From: Bryobacterales bacterium F-183 | GTDB lineage: Bacteria; Acidobacteriota; Terriglobia; Bryobacterales; Bryobacteraceae | Direction of reading: 5' to 3' | Assembly (NCBI GenBank): GCA_016865505.2 | Contig: AP025252.1 | Location: 1,550,001 to 1,614,000 of the forward strand | DNA: 64,000 nucleotides | Part shown: piece after piece, positions 33,434 through 44,301 of the stretch | Layout: the number at the start of each line of letters is the position of its first letter | How positions within the stretch are numbered: the stretch's first letter is position 1 | The notes under the pieces: model-generated | Told to the model about the DNA's origin: nothing | The model's input: the letters and a program-made list of their open reading frames with translations, nothing else | Database searches by the model: none | Program-made: the position numbers and the translations under genes

Positions 33434-33667
33434 ATGAATATCGAGCGCCTAAAGCGAATCACGGTGGAAGCGGATAAGTGCGGCGGTCGCCCGTGCATTC
33501 GCGGATACCGGATGCGCGTCTCGGATGTTCTGGAACTCCTCGCGAGCGGTGCTTCCTACGAGGAAGTTCTGCGGGATTATGACTTCCTCGAAAAGGAAGA
33601 CATCTACGCTGCAATTGAGTACGCGGCTCTACAACTCGACCGCTACCCCGTTGCGCAAGCCTCGTGA
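33434..33667 (+). CDS. DUF433-family antitoxin
   Basis: 77 residues. The sequence RITVEADKCGGRPCIRGYRMRVSDVLELLASGASYEEVL, then DYDFLEKEDIYAAIEYAA, is characteristic of DUF433, a small winged-helix protein that pairs with PIN-like DUF5615 toxins. The stop overlaps the toxin start by 4 bp (GTGA), the usual coupling of type II modules. Antitoxins of this kind neutralise the toxin and repress their own promoter. No obvious operator is seen in the 22 bp upstream. Confidence 0.9.
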   Translation: MNIERLKRITVEADKCGGRPCIRGYRMRVSDVLELLASGASYEEVLRDYDFLEKEDIYAAIEYAALQLDRYPVAQAS

Positions 33668-33996
33668 AGTTTCTGATCGACAACCAGCTACCGTTTGAAC
33701 TCGCCAAGCTATTGGCCTCACGATCTGTCGAATGTGTCCACGTGCGCGAACTCGGGATGGAACAGACTTCCGACTCGCGCATTTGGAACTACGCGGCGCA
33801 GCACCAGTACATCATCGTGAGTAAGGATCAGGACTTTCGCGATCTCGTCATTCGCACCAACGGACAATGCCAGATGGTGTGGATCCGAACGGGAAATTGC
33901 CGGGTCCCCCACCTGCTGGACCTCGTCTCTGCGCACTGGGACGACATTGTCTTGTCTCTCCAAGAAGGCCAGACTATAGTGGAACTTCGAAATTGA
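33664..33996 (+). CDS. DUF5615 PIN-like toxin
   Basis: 110 residues from GTG 33664. MKFLIDNQLPFELAKLLASRSVECVHVRELGM, SDSRIWNYAAQHQYIIVSKDQDF and VWIRTGNCRV match DUF5615, a minimal PIN-like RNase fold with acidic residues D6 and the D in SKDQD as likely metal ligands. Full length for the family. Toxicity and RNA cleavage are inferred from family members; they are not visible here. Confidence 0.88.
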   Translation: MKFLIDNQLPFELAKLLASRSVECVHVRELGMEQTSDSRIWNYAAQHQYIIVSKDQDFRDLVIRTNGQCQMVWIRTGNCRVPHLLDLVSAHWDDIVLSLQEGQTIVELRN

Positions 33997-34009
33997 TTCC
34001 CGCGCGCCA

Positions 34010-35269
34010 ATGACCAACCGCCTCATCGCCGGCGTACTCTTCTCCCTCCTCATCATCGCCGCCTACGCCGGCTACACCGTCTACTCCGTCAACCAAATGC
34101 GCGACGTCGAAACCAACATCGTCGAACGCAACCGCCGCGCCTCCCTCCAACTCATCCGCATCCAAAGCGACCTCAATGCCCTCGCTCTCGCCATGCGCGA
34201 CATGCAGGACCCTTCGCCTTCCCACGAATACGGTCTCTCCGCCTGGCGCGCCCAATTCCAACGCATCCGCGAGAACCTCAACGACGCCATCGCCAAGGAA
34301 ACCCAACTCAACGCCGGACGCCGCAATCCCGCTCAAGTTCTCTTCCTCAAGTCCTCCCTCGACCAGTTCTTCACCACTGCCGACGAACTCTTCGCCACCA
34401 GCGACCTCACCATCATTCGCGACCGTCTCCAGCCCGCCCAGGAATCGCTCGCCTCACTCACAGCCCGCCTCCTCGTCGGCAACACAGAAGAGGACCAGCG
34501 CGCCTCGCAGGACATCGCCAACATCTACGACGGCATCGAGCGTAACGCCTACATCTTCCTTGCCGTGGCCTCCATCCTCATCGCGGCCACAGGCTACGCC
34601 CTCATCCGTCAGAACAACCGGGTCTTTCAGCAAACCGCCGAACTCTCGGCCCAGCGCAGCGAACTCGCCCGCCAGTTGATCACCATGCAGGAATCCACGC
34701 TACGCTCCATCTCGCGGGACCTGCACGACGAATTCGGTCAGATCCTCACCGCACTCGGAGCCATGCTCCGGCGCGCCGAAAAACAAGCGCCCGACACTCA
34801 ATTCCGCGAGTCTGTACGCGAGGTCAGCACCATCGTGCAGGACACGCTCGACAAGGTACGCAGCCTCTCCCAATCGCTGCACCCGGTGATCCTTGAAGAA
34901 CAAGGCCTCGCCGCAGCCATCACCTGGTACCTCGGCGTTTTCGAACACCAGCAGGGCATCACCGTCACACGCCAGGGTCCACTCCCCCAGGTACACGACC
35001 TCGCCCACGCCATCCAGGTCTTCCGCATCCTCCAGGAAGCCCTCAACAACGTCGCCCGCCACGCCGCCGTACGCGACGTCATCGTACGCACCACTGCCAC
35101 ATCACTCGAAGTAGAAGACCATGGCCCCGGCATCCGCTCCGGCCACCGCATCGGCATCGGACTCACCGCCATGCAGGAACGCGCCACCCTAATCGGCGCT
35201 ACGCTGACTATGACGCAGCCCGCCACCGGCAAAGGCACGCTCGTACGGCTGCAACTGCCAAACGTATGA
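34010..35269 (+). CDS. NarL-type membrane sensor histidine kinase
   Basis: 419 residues. Two membrane helices (about 4-24 and 182-202) enclose a helical extracytoplasmic sensor of about 150 residues. The HisKA_3 segment has the phospho-accepting H239 in ISRDLHDEFGQIL, and LSQSLHPVILEEQGL follows. The HATPase domain shows FRILQEALNNVARHA (N box), VEDHGPGI (G1) and GIGLTAMQERA (G2). The cognate response regulator follows with a 4-bp ATGA overlap, and a secreted FG-GAP protein overlaps that in turn, so the three form one operon. The signal sensed is unknown. Confidence 0.93.
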   Translation: MTNRLIAGVLFSLLIIAAYAGYTVYSVNQMRDVETNIVERNRRASLQLIRIQSDLNALALAMRDMQDPSPSHEYGLSAWRAQFQRIRENLNDAIAKETQLNAGRRNPAQVLFLKSSLDQFFTTADELFATSDLTIIRDRLQPAQESLASLTARLLVGNTEEDQRASQDIANIYDGIERNAYIFLAVASILIAATGYALIRQNNRVFQQTAELSAQRSELARQLITMQESTLRSISRDLHDEFGQILTALGAMLRRAEKQAPDTQFRESVREVSTIVQDTLDKVRSLSQSLHPVILEEQGLAAAITWYLGVFEHQQGITVTRQGPLPQVHDLAHAIQVFRILQEALNNVARHAAVRDVIVRTTATSLEVEDHGPGIRSGHRIGIGLTAMQERATLIGATLTMTQPATGKGTLVRLQLPNV

Positions 35270-35892
35270 ACCAGCCCATCCGCGTACTCCTCGTCGACGA
35301 CCACGCTCTCGTACGCCTCGGCTTCCGCCGCATGCTCGAAGACGACCCCGCCATCCAGGTCGTAGGCGAAGCCGGTGACGGCGAAGAAGCCGTCGAACAA
35401 GCCGCGCGCTTGAAGCCGGACGTTGTCGTGATGGACTACCAGATCCCCATTCAGAACGGCGCCCTCGCTACCCGCAAGATCCTCGCTGCACGACCCGAAA
35501 CCCGCATCCTCATCCTCAGCATGCACAGCGAGGCTAGCTACGTGGAAAACTGCCGCAACGCAGGCGCCCGCGGCTATCTCCTCAAGAACGCCATCGACCT
35601 TGAACTCGTCGATGCCGTCAAATCCACCGCAGAATGGGTCGAGGACCCGCGCCTCACGCAGCTCAATGCCGCCAACAATCCCAACACCAAGCGCCCCCTC
35701 AGCACCCGCGAACTCGAAGTCCTCCAGCACATCGTCGCCGGACGCTCCAACAAGGAGATCGCTGCCGTACTCAACCTCAGCGCCAACACGGTCGCCGTAC
35801 ATCGCGCCAACATCATGGATGCGCTCCAACTCGGCAACACGGCGGAACTCGTCGTCTACGCGATTCGACACGGCCTAGTGAGCATCACGTGA
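35266..35892 (+). CDS. LuxR/NarL-family response regulator
   Basis: 208 residues. Receiver domain with VLLVDDHALVRLG, phosphorylated D57 in VVMDYQIP, and the conserved lysine in GYLLKNA. The LuxR helix-turn-helix spans about 145-205 (LSTRELEVLQHIVAGRSNKEIA, LSANTVAVHRANIM). It follows its kinase with a 4-bp overlap. It probably controls genes linked to the secreted protein encoded immediately downstream. Confidence 0.94.
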   Translation: MNQPIRVLLVDDHALVRLGFRRMLEDDPAIQVVGEAGDGEEAVEQAARLKPDVVVMDYQIPIQNGALATRKILAARPETRILILSMHSEASYVENCRNAGARGYLLKNAIDLELVDAVKSTAEWVEDPRLTQLNAANNPNTKRPLSTRELEVLQHIVAGRSNKEIAAVLNLSANTVAVHRANIMDALQLGNTAELVVYAIRHGLVSIT

Positions 35893-37523
35893 CCGCCACC
35901 GTCCTCGCCGCCACACTCCTGCTCGCCCAAACGTTCGCCGACGTCACCAAGCCTGCAGGCCTCGCGTCGTACACGCACCACAACGCCGCATACGGAGCCA
36001 AGTTCCTCCCGGAAACTATGGGACCCGGCTGCGCCTTCCTCGATTACGACAACGACGGCTGGCTCGACATCCTGCTCCTCGACGGCCAACCCTGGCCCAC
36101 CAAGCCAGCGGCCTCCAATCACAGTAGTATCCGCCTCTATCGCAACACCGGCAAGGGAGGCTTCATCGAAACCACCAAAGCCGCCGGACTCGACACCAAA
36201 TTCTACGCCATGGGCGTCGCGACCGCTGACTACGACAACGACGGCTTCACCGACCTCTACATCACTGCCGTAGGCCAGAACCGCCTCTACCGCAACACAG
36301 GCCAAGGCACCTTCGCCGACGTTACGCAGAAAGCAGCGATAGACAAACGCGAAGCCTTCTCCACCTCCGCGCTCTGGTTCGACTTCGATCGCGACGGCCA
36401 CCTCGACCTCTACGTCGCCAACTACGTACGTTGGTCCGCCAAGAACGATGTCTACTGCTCTCTGGACGGCAAGACCAAAAGCTACTGCACGCCAGAAGCG
36501 TACCGCGGCTCCACAAGCTGGCTCTTCCGTAATCGCGGCAACGGTACCTTTGAGGACGTCACCGGCAAAAGCGGCCTGTTCGACACCTCATCCAAAAGCC
36601 TCGGCGTCGCGATGCTGGACTTCGACAACGACGGCTGGCCGGACCTTTTTGTCGCCAACGACACCCAGCCCAACAAGCTCTACCGCAACAATCGCGACGG
36701 TACCTTCCGTGAAACCGCCGTCAGCATGGGCGTCGCCTTCAGTGAGGACGGCCGCGCCCGCGCCGGCATGGGCGTCGACGCAGGGGACTTCCTCAACAAC
36801 GGCAAGCCCGGCATCGCAGTCACCAACTTCGACAACGAAAAGCTCGGCCTCTACCAACTCGGCACCACCTTCACCGATGTCGCTATGCCCTCCGGCATCG
36901 GCGTCGCGACCCGCAGCACCCTCGGTTTTGCCTGCTTTTTCGCCGATTTCGATAACGACGGCTGGCTCGACCTCCTCGCCGTCAACGGCCACATAGACGA
37001 CTCCGTCCGCAACCTCGGCAAGGGCGTACAATACGCACAGCCCACCCAGCTATTCCGCAACCTCACCAACGGCAAGTTTCGCGACGTTGCGACCGCACCT
37101 CTAAGCTCCCCCAAAATCGGCCGCGGCGCAGCCTACGGCGACTTCGACAACGACGGCGACCTCGACCTTCTCATCACCACCAACGGCGGACCCGCGTACC
37201 TCTACCGCAACGACGCCCCAAAGCAAAACGGCTCGATCCGCCTGCAACTCGAAGGTCGCGTTACCGGCAAATCGAACCGTGATGCAATCGGAGCCCGCGT
37301 CCGTCTCGCAGACACAGGCCAAACTCAAATGGTCAAGAGCGGCTCCAGCTACCTCTCGGCTTCCGAAAAGGCCCTCACCTTCGGTCTAGGAACCAAGACG
37401 CAAGCCAGCAGGATCATCGTCCAGTGGCCCTCCGGCGCGACGCAGGAATTCTCCAACCTCGCTGCCGGACGTACCTACAGGCTTACTGAGGGCGAGGCGC
37501 TTCCCAAATCGTCGCCCCGATAA
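35889..37523 (+). CDS. Secreted FG-GAP/VCBS repeat protein with UnbV (ASPIC) C-terminus
   Basis: 544 residues from GTG 35889, which overlaps the response regulator stop by 4 bp and gives the signal peptide MTATVLAATLLLAQTFA. The same frame is open farther upstream inside the regulator but is not coding there. FG-GAP repeats carry DxDxDGxxD calcium loops (LDYDNDGWLDILLLDG, ADYDNDGFTDLYI, LDFDNDGWPDLFVAND, GDFDNDGDLDLLI). The end has NRDAIGARV and VQWPSGATQEF of the UnbV domain. It shares the CRTAC1 architecture with the protein at 13540. Its last 41 bp overlap the convergent sialidase gene. Confidence 0.88.
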   Translation: MTATVLAATLLLAQTFADVTKPAGLASYTHHNAAYGAKFLPETMGPGCAFLDYDNDGWLDILLLDGQPWPTKPAASNHSSIRLYRNTGKGGFIETTKAAGLDTKFYAMGVATADYDNDGFTDLYITAVGQNRLYRNTGQGTFADVTQKAAIDKREAFSTSALWFDFDRDGHLDLYVANYVRWSAKNDVYCSLDGKTKSYCTPEAYRGSTSWLFRNRGNGTFEDVTGKSGLFDTSSKSLGVAMLDFDNDGWPDLFVANDTQPNKLYRNNRDGTFRETAVSMGVAFSEDGRARAGMGVDAGDFLNNGKPGIAVTNFDNEKLGLYQLGTTFTDVAMPSGIGVATRSTLGFACFFADFDNDGWLDLLAVNGHIDDSVRNLGKGVQYAQPTQLFRNLTNGKFRDVATAPLSSPKIGRGAAYGDFDNDGDLDLLITTNGGPAYLYRNDAPKQNGSIRLQLEGRVTGKSNRDAIGARVRLADTGQTQMVKSGSSYLSASEKALTFGLGTKTQASRIIVQWPSGATQEFSNLAAGRTYRLTEGEALPKSSPR

Positions 37524-38613
37524 ACCGCTCTTTCTCGCGCCCGTAGTTGTAGTAATAGATCGTCACCAGCTTCCCATCCGGACGCAACAGAGTACGTGGG
37601 TACCCCAGGTCGCGATCTCCACCGTCGGCACGCAGAATCAGCTCATCCCCCCACGTCGCGCCATCGTCTTTGCTCACCCGCGCCCGGATGCTGTAAGGCT
37701 CCGCACGATGTCCGTACGTCACCACCAGCCGGCCATCCTTCAGCCGTACCATCGCCGGCGGATTCCCGCTATTGCCCGTATTCATCGGCGTCACGCGCGA
37801 CACCAGCTTCCACGTCGCGCCGTTATCTTCCGTCCGCATCAGCTCGATAAAGTTTTCGCGGCTATCCTCGCGTCCGCCTTCCATGCGCCGTACGGCAGTC
37901 AGAATCACCTTGTCCGAAAGCCGCACAGACGACGGCATGATTGAAAACCCGTTCTTCGGCGTCGACACGACACCCACCTTCTGCCACGTCACGCCGCCAT
38001 CGGTCGTACGCACACAAAACACCTCACCCTCGCGCGAGTTATCCAGCGCCGCCGTGATGAACGCCGTCAGCGTCTTCGGACCATCCACCAGATAATCCGT
38101 ACGCGTCATCACGCCCTTCGCCCCAAACGTTGGCATGTGGAACGGACCCTTCCAGCTCTTGCCGCGATCGTACGAATAGAAAAAGTGCGACGGCCCGATG
38201 TTGTGGTCAAACATCCGGAACGACATCGCAAAATCCTTGTGCTTAAAGTTGATCGGCTCTTTGTTGTCGGTCGCCGGCTTGCCGCCATCCGGCAGCGGTA
38301 CACCGGCCATCTTGCCACCCGGCGGAGGCAGCAGACTCAGCGGCTTCTCGATCGTCCAGGTCTCGCCGCCATCCTTGCTCCGCGCCAGCAGATGCTCTTC
38401 CTGTTGGCTGTAATCGATCGCGTGGATGCCCTTGTTCACCTTGAACACGCCGGACTCGAACCCCACTACGATCTCGTTACCCCAGCTCCACGCCCCGTGG
38501 TTCGCGGGCCAACCCGCAAAACGCCCATCTTTCTGGTACACCACCACGTTTTTGACGGATGCGGGCTCTGCCGACAACAGCACTGCCGCGGCCAATACAA
38601 ATGAAATTCCCAT
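37483..38613 (-). CDS. Exported sialidase-family protein with five Asp boxes
   Basis: 376 residues with a signal peptide (MGISFVLAAAVLLSAEPASV). Five Asp-box motifs of the form SxDxGxxW are visible: SKDGGETW, SYDRGKSW, TTDGGVTW, TEDNGATW and SKDDGATW, marking a six-bladed sialidase propeller. Candidate binding arginines lie in RLKDGRLVVTYGHR and RTLLRPDGKLV. Relatives cleave or bind terminal sugars; whether this one is a true sialidase is not settled by the motifs. The first 41 bp of its 3' end overlap the convergent FG-GAP gene. purA starts 68 bp beyond its start, on the opposite strand. Confidence 0.82.
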   Translation of the reverse strand: MGISFVLAAAVLLSAEPASVKNVVVYQKDGRFAGWPANHGAWSWGNEIVVGFESGVFKVNKGIHAIDYSQQEEHLLARSKDGGETWTIEKPLSLLPPPGGKMAGVPLPDGGKPATDNKEPINFKHKDFAMSFRMFDHNIGPSHFFYSYDRGKSWKGPFHMPTFGAKGVMTRTDYLVDGPKTLTAFITAALDNSREGEVFCVRTTDGGVTWQKVGVVSTPKNGFSIMPSSVRLSDKVILTAVRRMEGGREDSRENFIELMRTEDNGATWKLVSRVTPMNTGNSGNPPAMVRLKDGRLVVTYGHRAEPYSIRARVSKDDGATWGDELILRADGGDRDLGYPRTLLRPDGKLVTIYYYNYGREKERFIGATIWEAPRPQ

Positions 38614-38615
38614 GA

Positions 38616-40498
<1,883 letters not shown>

Positions 40499-40508
40499 AA
40501 TAATCAGA

Positions 40509-41573
40509 ATGGCTTCCAGGCCCGTCATCGCGCTCGACGCGACCTACTCGGTAGACACCGCTCTCTCCGGTGTCGGCGTGTACTCTCGTGAAATCATGTG
40601 GGGCCTTGCAGAAGCCCATCCGGAAGCCAAGTTCAACTGGTGCTACCGCCCCCACAAGATCCTGCGTTCCCTGGCGGACCGCTTCCCACGCAACGCCTCC
40701 CGCAAGCTCCTGCACTACGGCAAACAGCCGCCCAAGGGCTCGGTCTTCCATGCCCTCAACCAGCGCGTCGAAACCGAAGGCGGCGCTCGCCTCACCCCCA
40801 TCGTGACGACCTTCCACGACCTCTTCGTCATGACCGGTGACTACTCCACCCCGGACTTCCGCAAGCGCTTTACCGACCAAGCCCTGCGCGCCGCAGAACG
40901 CTCAGACTGCATCATCGCCGTATCTGCCTTCACCGCCGAACAGGTCAAGGCGCTGCTCAACCCCGACGTACCCGTGCACGTCGTACATCACGGCGTCTAC
41001 ACGCCCTCCGCTCCGCCCCCCGGCGACGCCGACCGCGAAAACATCATCCTGCACGTAGGTTCGATTCAAAAGCGCAAGAACCTCATCCGCCTCATCCAGG
41101 CGTTTGAAGCTCTCGAAAATCCGGAATGGCGCCTCGTACTCGCAGGTTCGCCCAAAGGCTTCGGCGCGGAAGAAGTCCTCGAAGCCGCCAAAGCCAGTAC
41201 GGCCGCCGCCCGCATCGAAATCACCGGCTACCTCGAACCTGCCGACCTCGAAGCGCTCTACCGCAAGGCCCGTATCTTCGCCTTCCCGTCCTTGGACGAA
41301 GGCTTCGGCATCCCTGTGATCGAAGCCATGGCCGCCGGCGTACCCGTCATCACTTCCGACGGTTCCGCCCTGCACGAGGTCGCGGGAGAATCCGCCGTAC
41401 TCATCGAGCCCAACCGTACGGACTCTCTCGTGGAAGCCGTACGCGCGCTCGTCGCCGCCCCCGGCCTCCGCAATCAGCTTCGCCAAGCCGGCTACCAGCG
41501 CGCCAAAGAGTTTCCCTGGAGCAAGGCCATCAAAGGCACCTGGGACTGCTACCAGTCCGTCATCCGCCGCTAG
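40509..41573 (+). CDS. GT4-family glycosyltransferase
   Basis: 354 residues. GT-B fold: N-terminal part with SGVGVYSREIMWGLAEAHP and TFHDLFVMTGDY, then ILHVGSIQKRKNLIRLIQAFE (start of the donor domain), ITGYLEPADLEALYRKARIFAFPSLDEGFGIPVIEAMAAGVPVITSD with the EX7E motif (E in DEGFG and E in VIEAM), and HEVAGESAVLIEPN. The enzyme adds a sugar from a nucleotide donor to an envelope glycan or glycolipid; specificity is unknown. It starts 10 bp after the DinB-like gene and probably belongs to the purA transcript. Confidence 0.93.
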   Translation: MASRPVIALDATYSVDTALSGVGVYSREIMWGLAEAHPEAKFNWCYRPHKILRSLADRFPRNASRKLLHYGKQPPKGSVFHALNQRVETEGGARLTPIVTTFHDLFVMTGDYSTPDFRKRFTDQALRAAERSDCIIAVSAFTAEQVKALLNPDVPVHVVHHGVYTPSAPPPGDADRENIILHVGSIQKRKNLIRLIQAFEALENPEWRLVLAGSPKGFGAEEVLEAAKASTAAARIEITGYLEPADLEALYRKARIFAFPSLDEGFGIPVIEAMAAGVPVITSDGSALHEVAGESAVLIEPNRTDSLVEAVRALVAAPGLRNQLRQAGYQRAKEFPWSKAIKGTWDCYQSVIRR

Positions 41574-41582
41574 CTGCGGCTA

Positions 41583-43601
41583 CTAGGCAGCAGCCACCAG
41601 CCCTGCACGCTCAAACAGCGCCGTGACATCCGGATCGCGACCCATAAACTGCCGGTACAGGTCTGCCGGATCATTGCTATCGCCCTTGGCCAGCACGCAA
41701 TCCCGGAACGCCGCACCCACCGTCGCGCTGAATAAGCCTTCCTTCTGGAATCGCGTAAACGCGTCCGCATCCAGGACCTCGGCCCACTTGTACGAATAAT
41801 ACCCGGACCCATACGCCACCGGACTGGCAAACAGATGCGTAAAGCTCGTGATCATCGCGTAATCTTCCGGCAACTCCGCCACAGAAAACGGCTGACTCAG
41901 CTTCCGCGCAAACTCCACCACCGGACCATCGATCTCCGCCTTGTACACCCGATGCAGGATCAGGTCCGTGATGCCAAAGCCCAACTGCCGCATCTGGAAC
42001 GCCGCGCTACGGAAGTTCCGCGCCCGCCGCATCTTGCCAAACAGCTCCTCAGGAATCGGTTCGCCCGTCTGATAGTGCCGCGCGAACAGATCCAGCGACT
42101 CGCGCTCCCAGCACCAGTTCTCAAACATCTGCGACGGCAACTCTACAAAATCCCAAGCCACCTGCGTACCCGCCAGGGACCGTACCTGCACCCGGCTCAG
42201 CGTGTGATGCAGCAAGTGTCCGAACTCGTGGAAGATCGTCTCCACTTCGTTATGCGTCAGCAGCGCTGGCTTATCTTCGAGTGGCTTGGTCATATTGCCG
42301 CAAATCAGCCCCAGATGTGGCCGCCCCGCATCTGGATTCCCGGCAATCAGCGAATCCATCCAGGCGCCGCCCCGCTTGTTCTCGCGCGGGAACCAATCGG
42401 CGTAAAAACACCCCAGCAGCAGGCCGGAATCCATGTCTTCCACCCGGTAGTACTTCACTTCCGGATCCCACGCTGGTACACCCTGTTCCTCGGTCACCCG
42501 AATCCGGAACAGCCGTGAGAAGATGTCGAACATCCCCGACATCACCTGCTCTACCGGAAAGTACGGCCGCAGCTCTTCCTCGTCAAAGTCGTATAGCGCA
42601 ATGCGTTGCTTCTCCGCGTAGTACGCCACATCCCAGGGCGGTAACTCGCGCCCGCCGGCAAAATCGGAAAGATCCTTATTCTCCGCCGCAAAAAACGATT
42701 CGGTACGCGCGCGAATCGTCTCCAGAAACGCCTGTGCCGTAGCCCCGTTCTTTGCCATGCGATCGGCCAGAATAAAATCTGAAAAATCCGAAAAGCCCAG
42801 CAATTTGGCCTTTTCATTCCGCAGCCGCAGGATCTCGGGAATCAAGGTCGTATTGTCGTAAGGCTCCGCCGCAGCCCGCTTGTTGTACGCCCGGAACATC
42901 TGCTCGCGGATCCCGGCATCGTCCATATAGGTCATCACCGCCAGGTAACTCGGCGCCTGCAGGGTAAACCGCCAGCCTTCTTTTCCCTTGGCTTCCGCGC
43001 TCTCCCGCGCCGCCTCAATCGCGCTCTGCGGCAACCCGGCGAGCTTCGCCTCATCCGTCACCAGGATCTCGAACTCATTCGTCGAATCCAGGACATGCTC
43101 GCTAAACTTCGTCGTAATCCGCGTCAGCTCGACATCCAGCTCCTGCAGCTTCTGCTTGCCCGCCGGATCGAGTTCCGCGCCATTGCGGATAAAGCTATCG
43201 ACAGTCTTCTTCAGGTACCGCGCCTGCGCCCCCGTCAAAGCCTTCGCCTCATCCGTCGCGGCGTACTCTTTGATTACCTTCCAAAGTCCGTCATGCAGCG
43301 ACAGCCCGGAATAAAACTCCGCCACCGGACCCTGCACCGCATTATGCGCCTCGCGCAAAGCCGGGGTCGTCGCCACGGACTCCAAATGCCGCACGATCCC
43401 CATCGCGTACTCCAGCGGCTCGGTAAACGAATCCAACTGCCCCAGCGTACTCTCGTACGTCCGAGGACCCGGATGCGCTGCAATTTCCTCCAGCTTCTCC
43501 TTCGCCTGTTTCAGCAGAATTTCGATCGCCGGCTCGACATGCGAGGCGTCAATTTGGTCAAAAGGAATCCGGAATTCGCCGGAAAGTAAAGGATTAGACA
43601 T
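41583..43601 (-). CDS. prlC: M3-family oligopeptidase (oligopeptidase A-like)
   Basis: 672 residues from ATG 43601 (MSNPLLSGEFRIPFDQ); the longer frame upstream is rejected. The zinc site is H458-E459-F-G-H462 in TIFHEFGHLLHHTLSR with the third ligand glutamate about 25 residues later (WDFVELPSQMFENW). Length and the N-terminal helical half agree with oligopeptidase A/PrlC, a cytoplasmic enzyme that degrades short peptides, including signal-peptide fragments. The gene is monocistronic and converges on the glycosyltransferase with a 9-bp gap. The symbol follows family resemblance; dipeptidyl carboxypeptidase (Dcp) is a close alternative. Confidence 0.88.
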   Translation of the reverse strand: MSNPLLSGEFRIPFDQIDASHVEPAIEILLKQAKEKLEEIAAHPGPRTYESTLGQLDSFTEPLEYAMGIVRHLESVATTPALREAHNAVQGPVAEFYSGLSLHDGLWKVIKEYAATDEAKALTGAQARYLKKTVDSFIRNGAELDPAGKQKLQELDVELTRITTKFSEHVLDSTNEFEILVTDEAKLAGLPQSAIEAARESAEAKGKEGWRFTLQAPSYLAVMTYMDDAGIREQMFRAYNKRAAAEPYDNTTLIPEILRLRNEKAKLLGFSDFSDFILADRMAKNGATAQAFLETIRARTESFFAAENKDLSDFAGGRELPPWDVAYYAEKQRIALYDFDEEELRPYFPVEQVMSGMFDIFSRLFRIRVTEEQGVPAWDPEVKYYRVEDMDSGLLLGCFYADWFPRENKRGGAWMDSLIAGNPDAGRPHLGLICGNMTKPLEDKPALLTHNEVETIFHEFGHLLHHTLSRVQVRSLAGTQVAWDFVELPSQMFENWCWERESLDLFARHYQTGEPIPEELFGKMRRARNFRSAAFQMRQLGFGITDLILHRVYKAEIDGPVVEFARKLSQPFSVAELPEDYAMITSFTHLFASPVAYGSGYYSYKWAEVLDADAFTRFQKEGLFSATVGAAFRDCVLAKGDSNDPADLYRQFMGRDPDVTALFERAGLVAAA

Positions 43602-43669
43602 GGGAAGCAACTGTGTACCTTTAGTAAAGCAAACTTCCACCCCAACCGCCTCGTTACACTGCAAATAGG

Positions 43670-44266
43670 GTGCCTCGCCGATCCTCAGTTCTGGCTGCAA
43701 CTCTCGTTTGCTTCAGTTGCTTCGCTGCTCCCGCCTCCGCGCAACTCTGGACCGCTGGCGACTTCAACGGAGACAGCCGTCCGGACATCGCAGTTCTGGA
43801 CCGTGGCGCGCGCACAGCGACCCCGATCCTACTCACCACTGCGCCCTCGTCCGCGACTGGTAGCTTTGACTGGCCCGGCAGCCTCACCTCGTCCCTCACC
43901 ACCCGCGACGTCGACTCCGATCGCGACCCCGATCTCGTCCTTCGCTCCCATGCCGGACGCCCTCTCCGTCTCTGGCTGAACGACGGCGCTGGCCGGTTCG
44001 TCGAAGTGCTTCCAAGCGAGCATTTCGCCAGCCCCACGCCACCCCCGGACCACTGGCTCGCCAGTTTCGCCCACAAACTACATCGCCAGACTCTCAATCG
44101 CAACCCGATCAATCGCCTCGCGGTCAGCCCCAGCGCTGGAACATCCCCCACGGCGCCACCCTGCTTCCCCGTCGGCCCCAATCCCGCGACCTCGGCCGCG
44201 ACATCCCTGCTTCTATCCGCGTCACCCCTCCGCGGCCCTCCTTTCCCTCCTGGAACACAGCTCTAA
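43670..44266 (+). CDS. Short secreted FG-GAP protein, possibly truncated or frameshifted
   Basis: 198 residues from GTG 43670. Signal peptide (SVLAATLVCFSCFAAPASAQ), then two FG-GAP-like loops: AGDFNGDSRPDIAVLD and TRDVDSDRDPDLVLR. After about residue 125 the sequence becomes Pro/Ser/Ala-rich with low structure (NRLAVSPSAGTSPTAPPC), which looks like out-of-frame or degenerate coding. A third frame over the same region runs without stop into the next gene. Either the protein ends in a disordered tail, or it is a decayed remnant of a longer propeller. Confidence 0.5.
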   Translation: MPRRSSVLAATLVCFSCFAAPASAQLWTAGDFNGDSRPDIAVLDRGARTATPILLTTAPSSATGSFDWPGSLTSSLTTRDVDSDRDPDLVLRSHAGRPLRLWLNDGAGRFVEVLPSEHFASPTPPPDHWLASFAHKLHRQTLNRNPINRLAVSPSAGTSPTAPPCFPVGPNPATSAATSLLLSASPLRGPPFPPGTQL

Positions 44267-44301
44267 GTTCAGGACCAACAAGGAAAGGAAACCAAACACC
44301 A

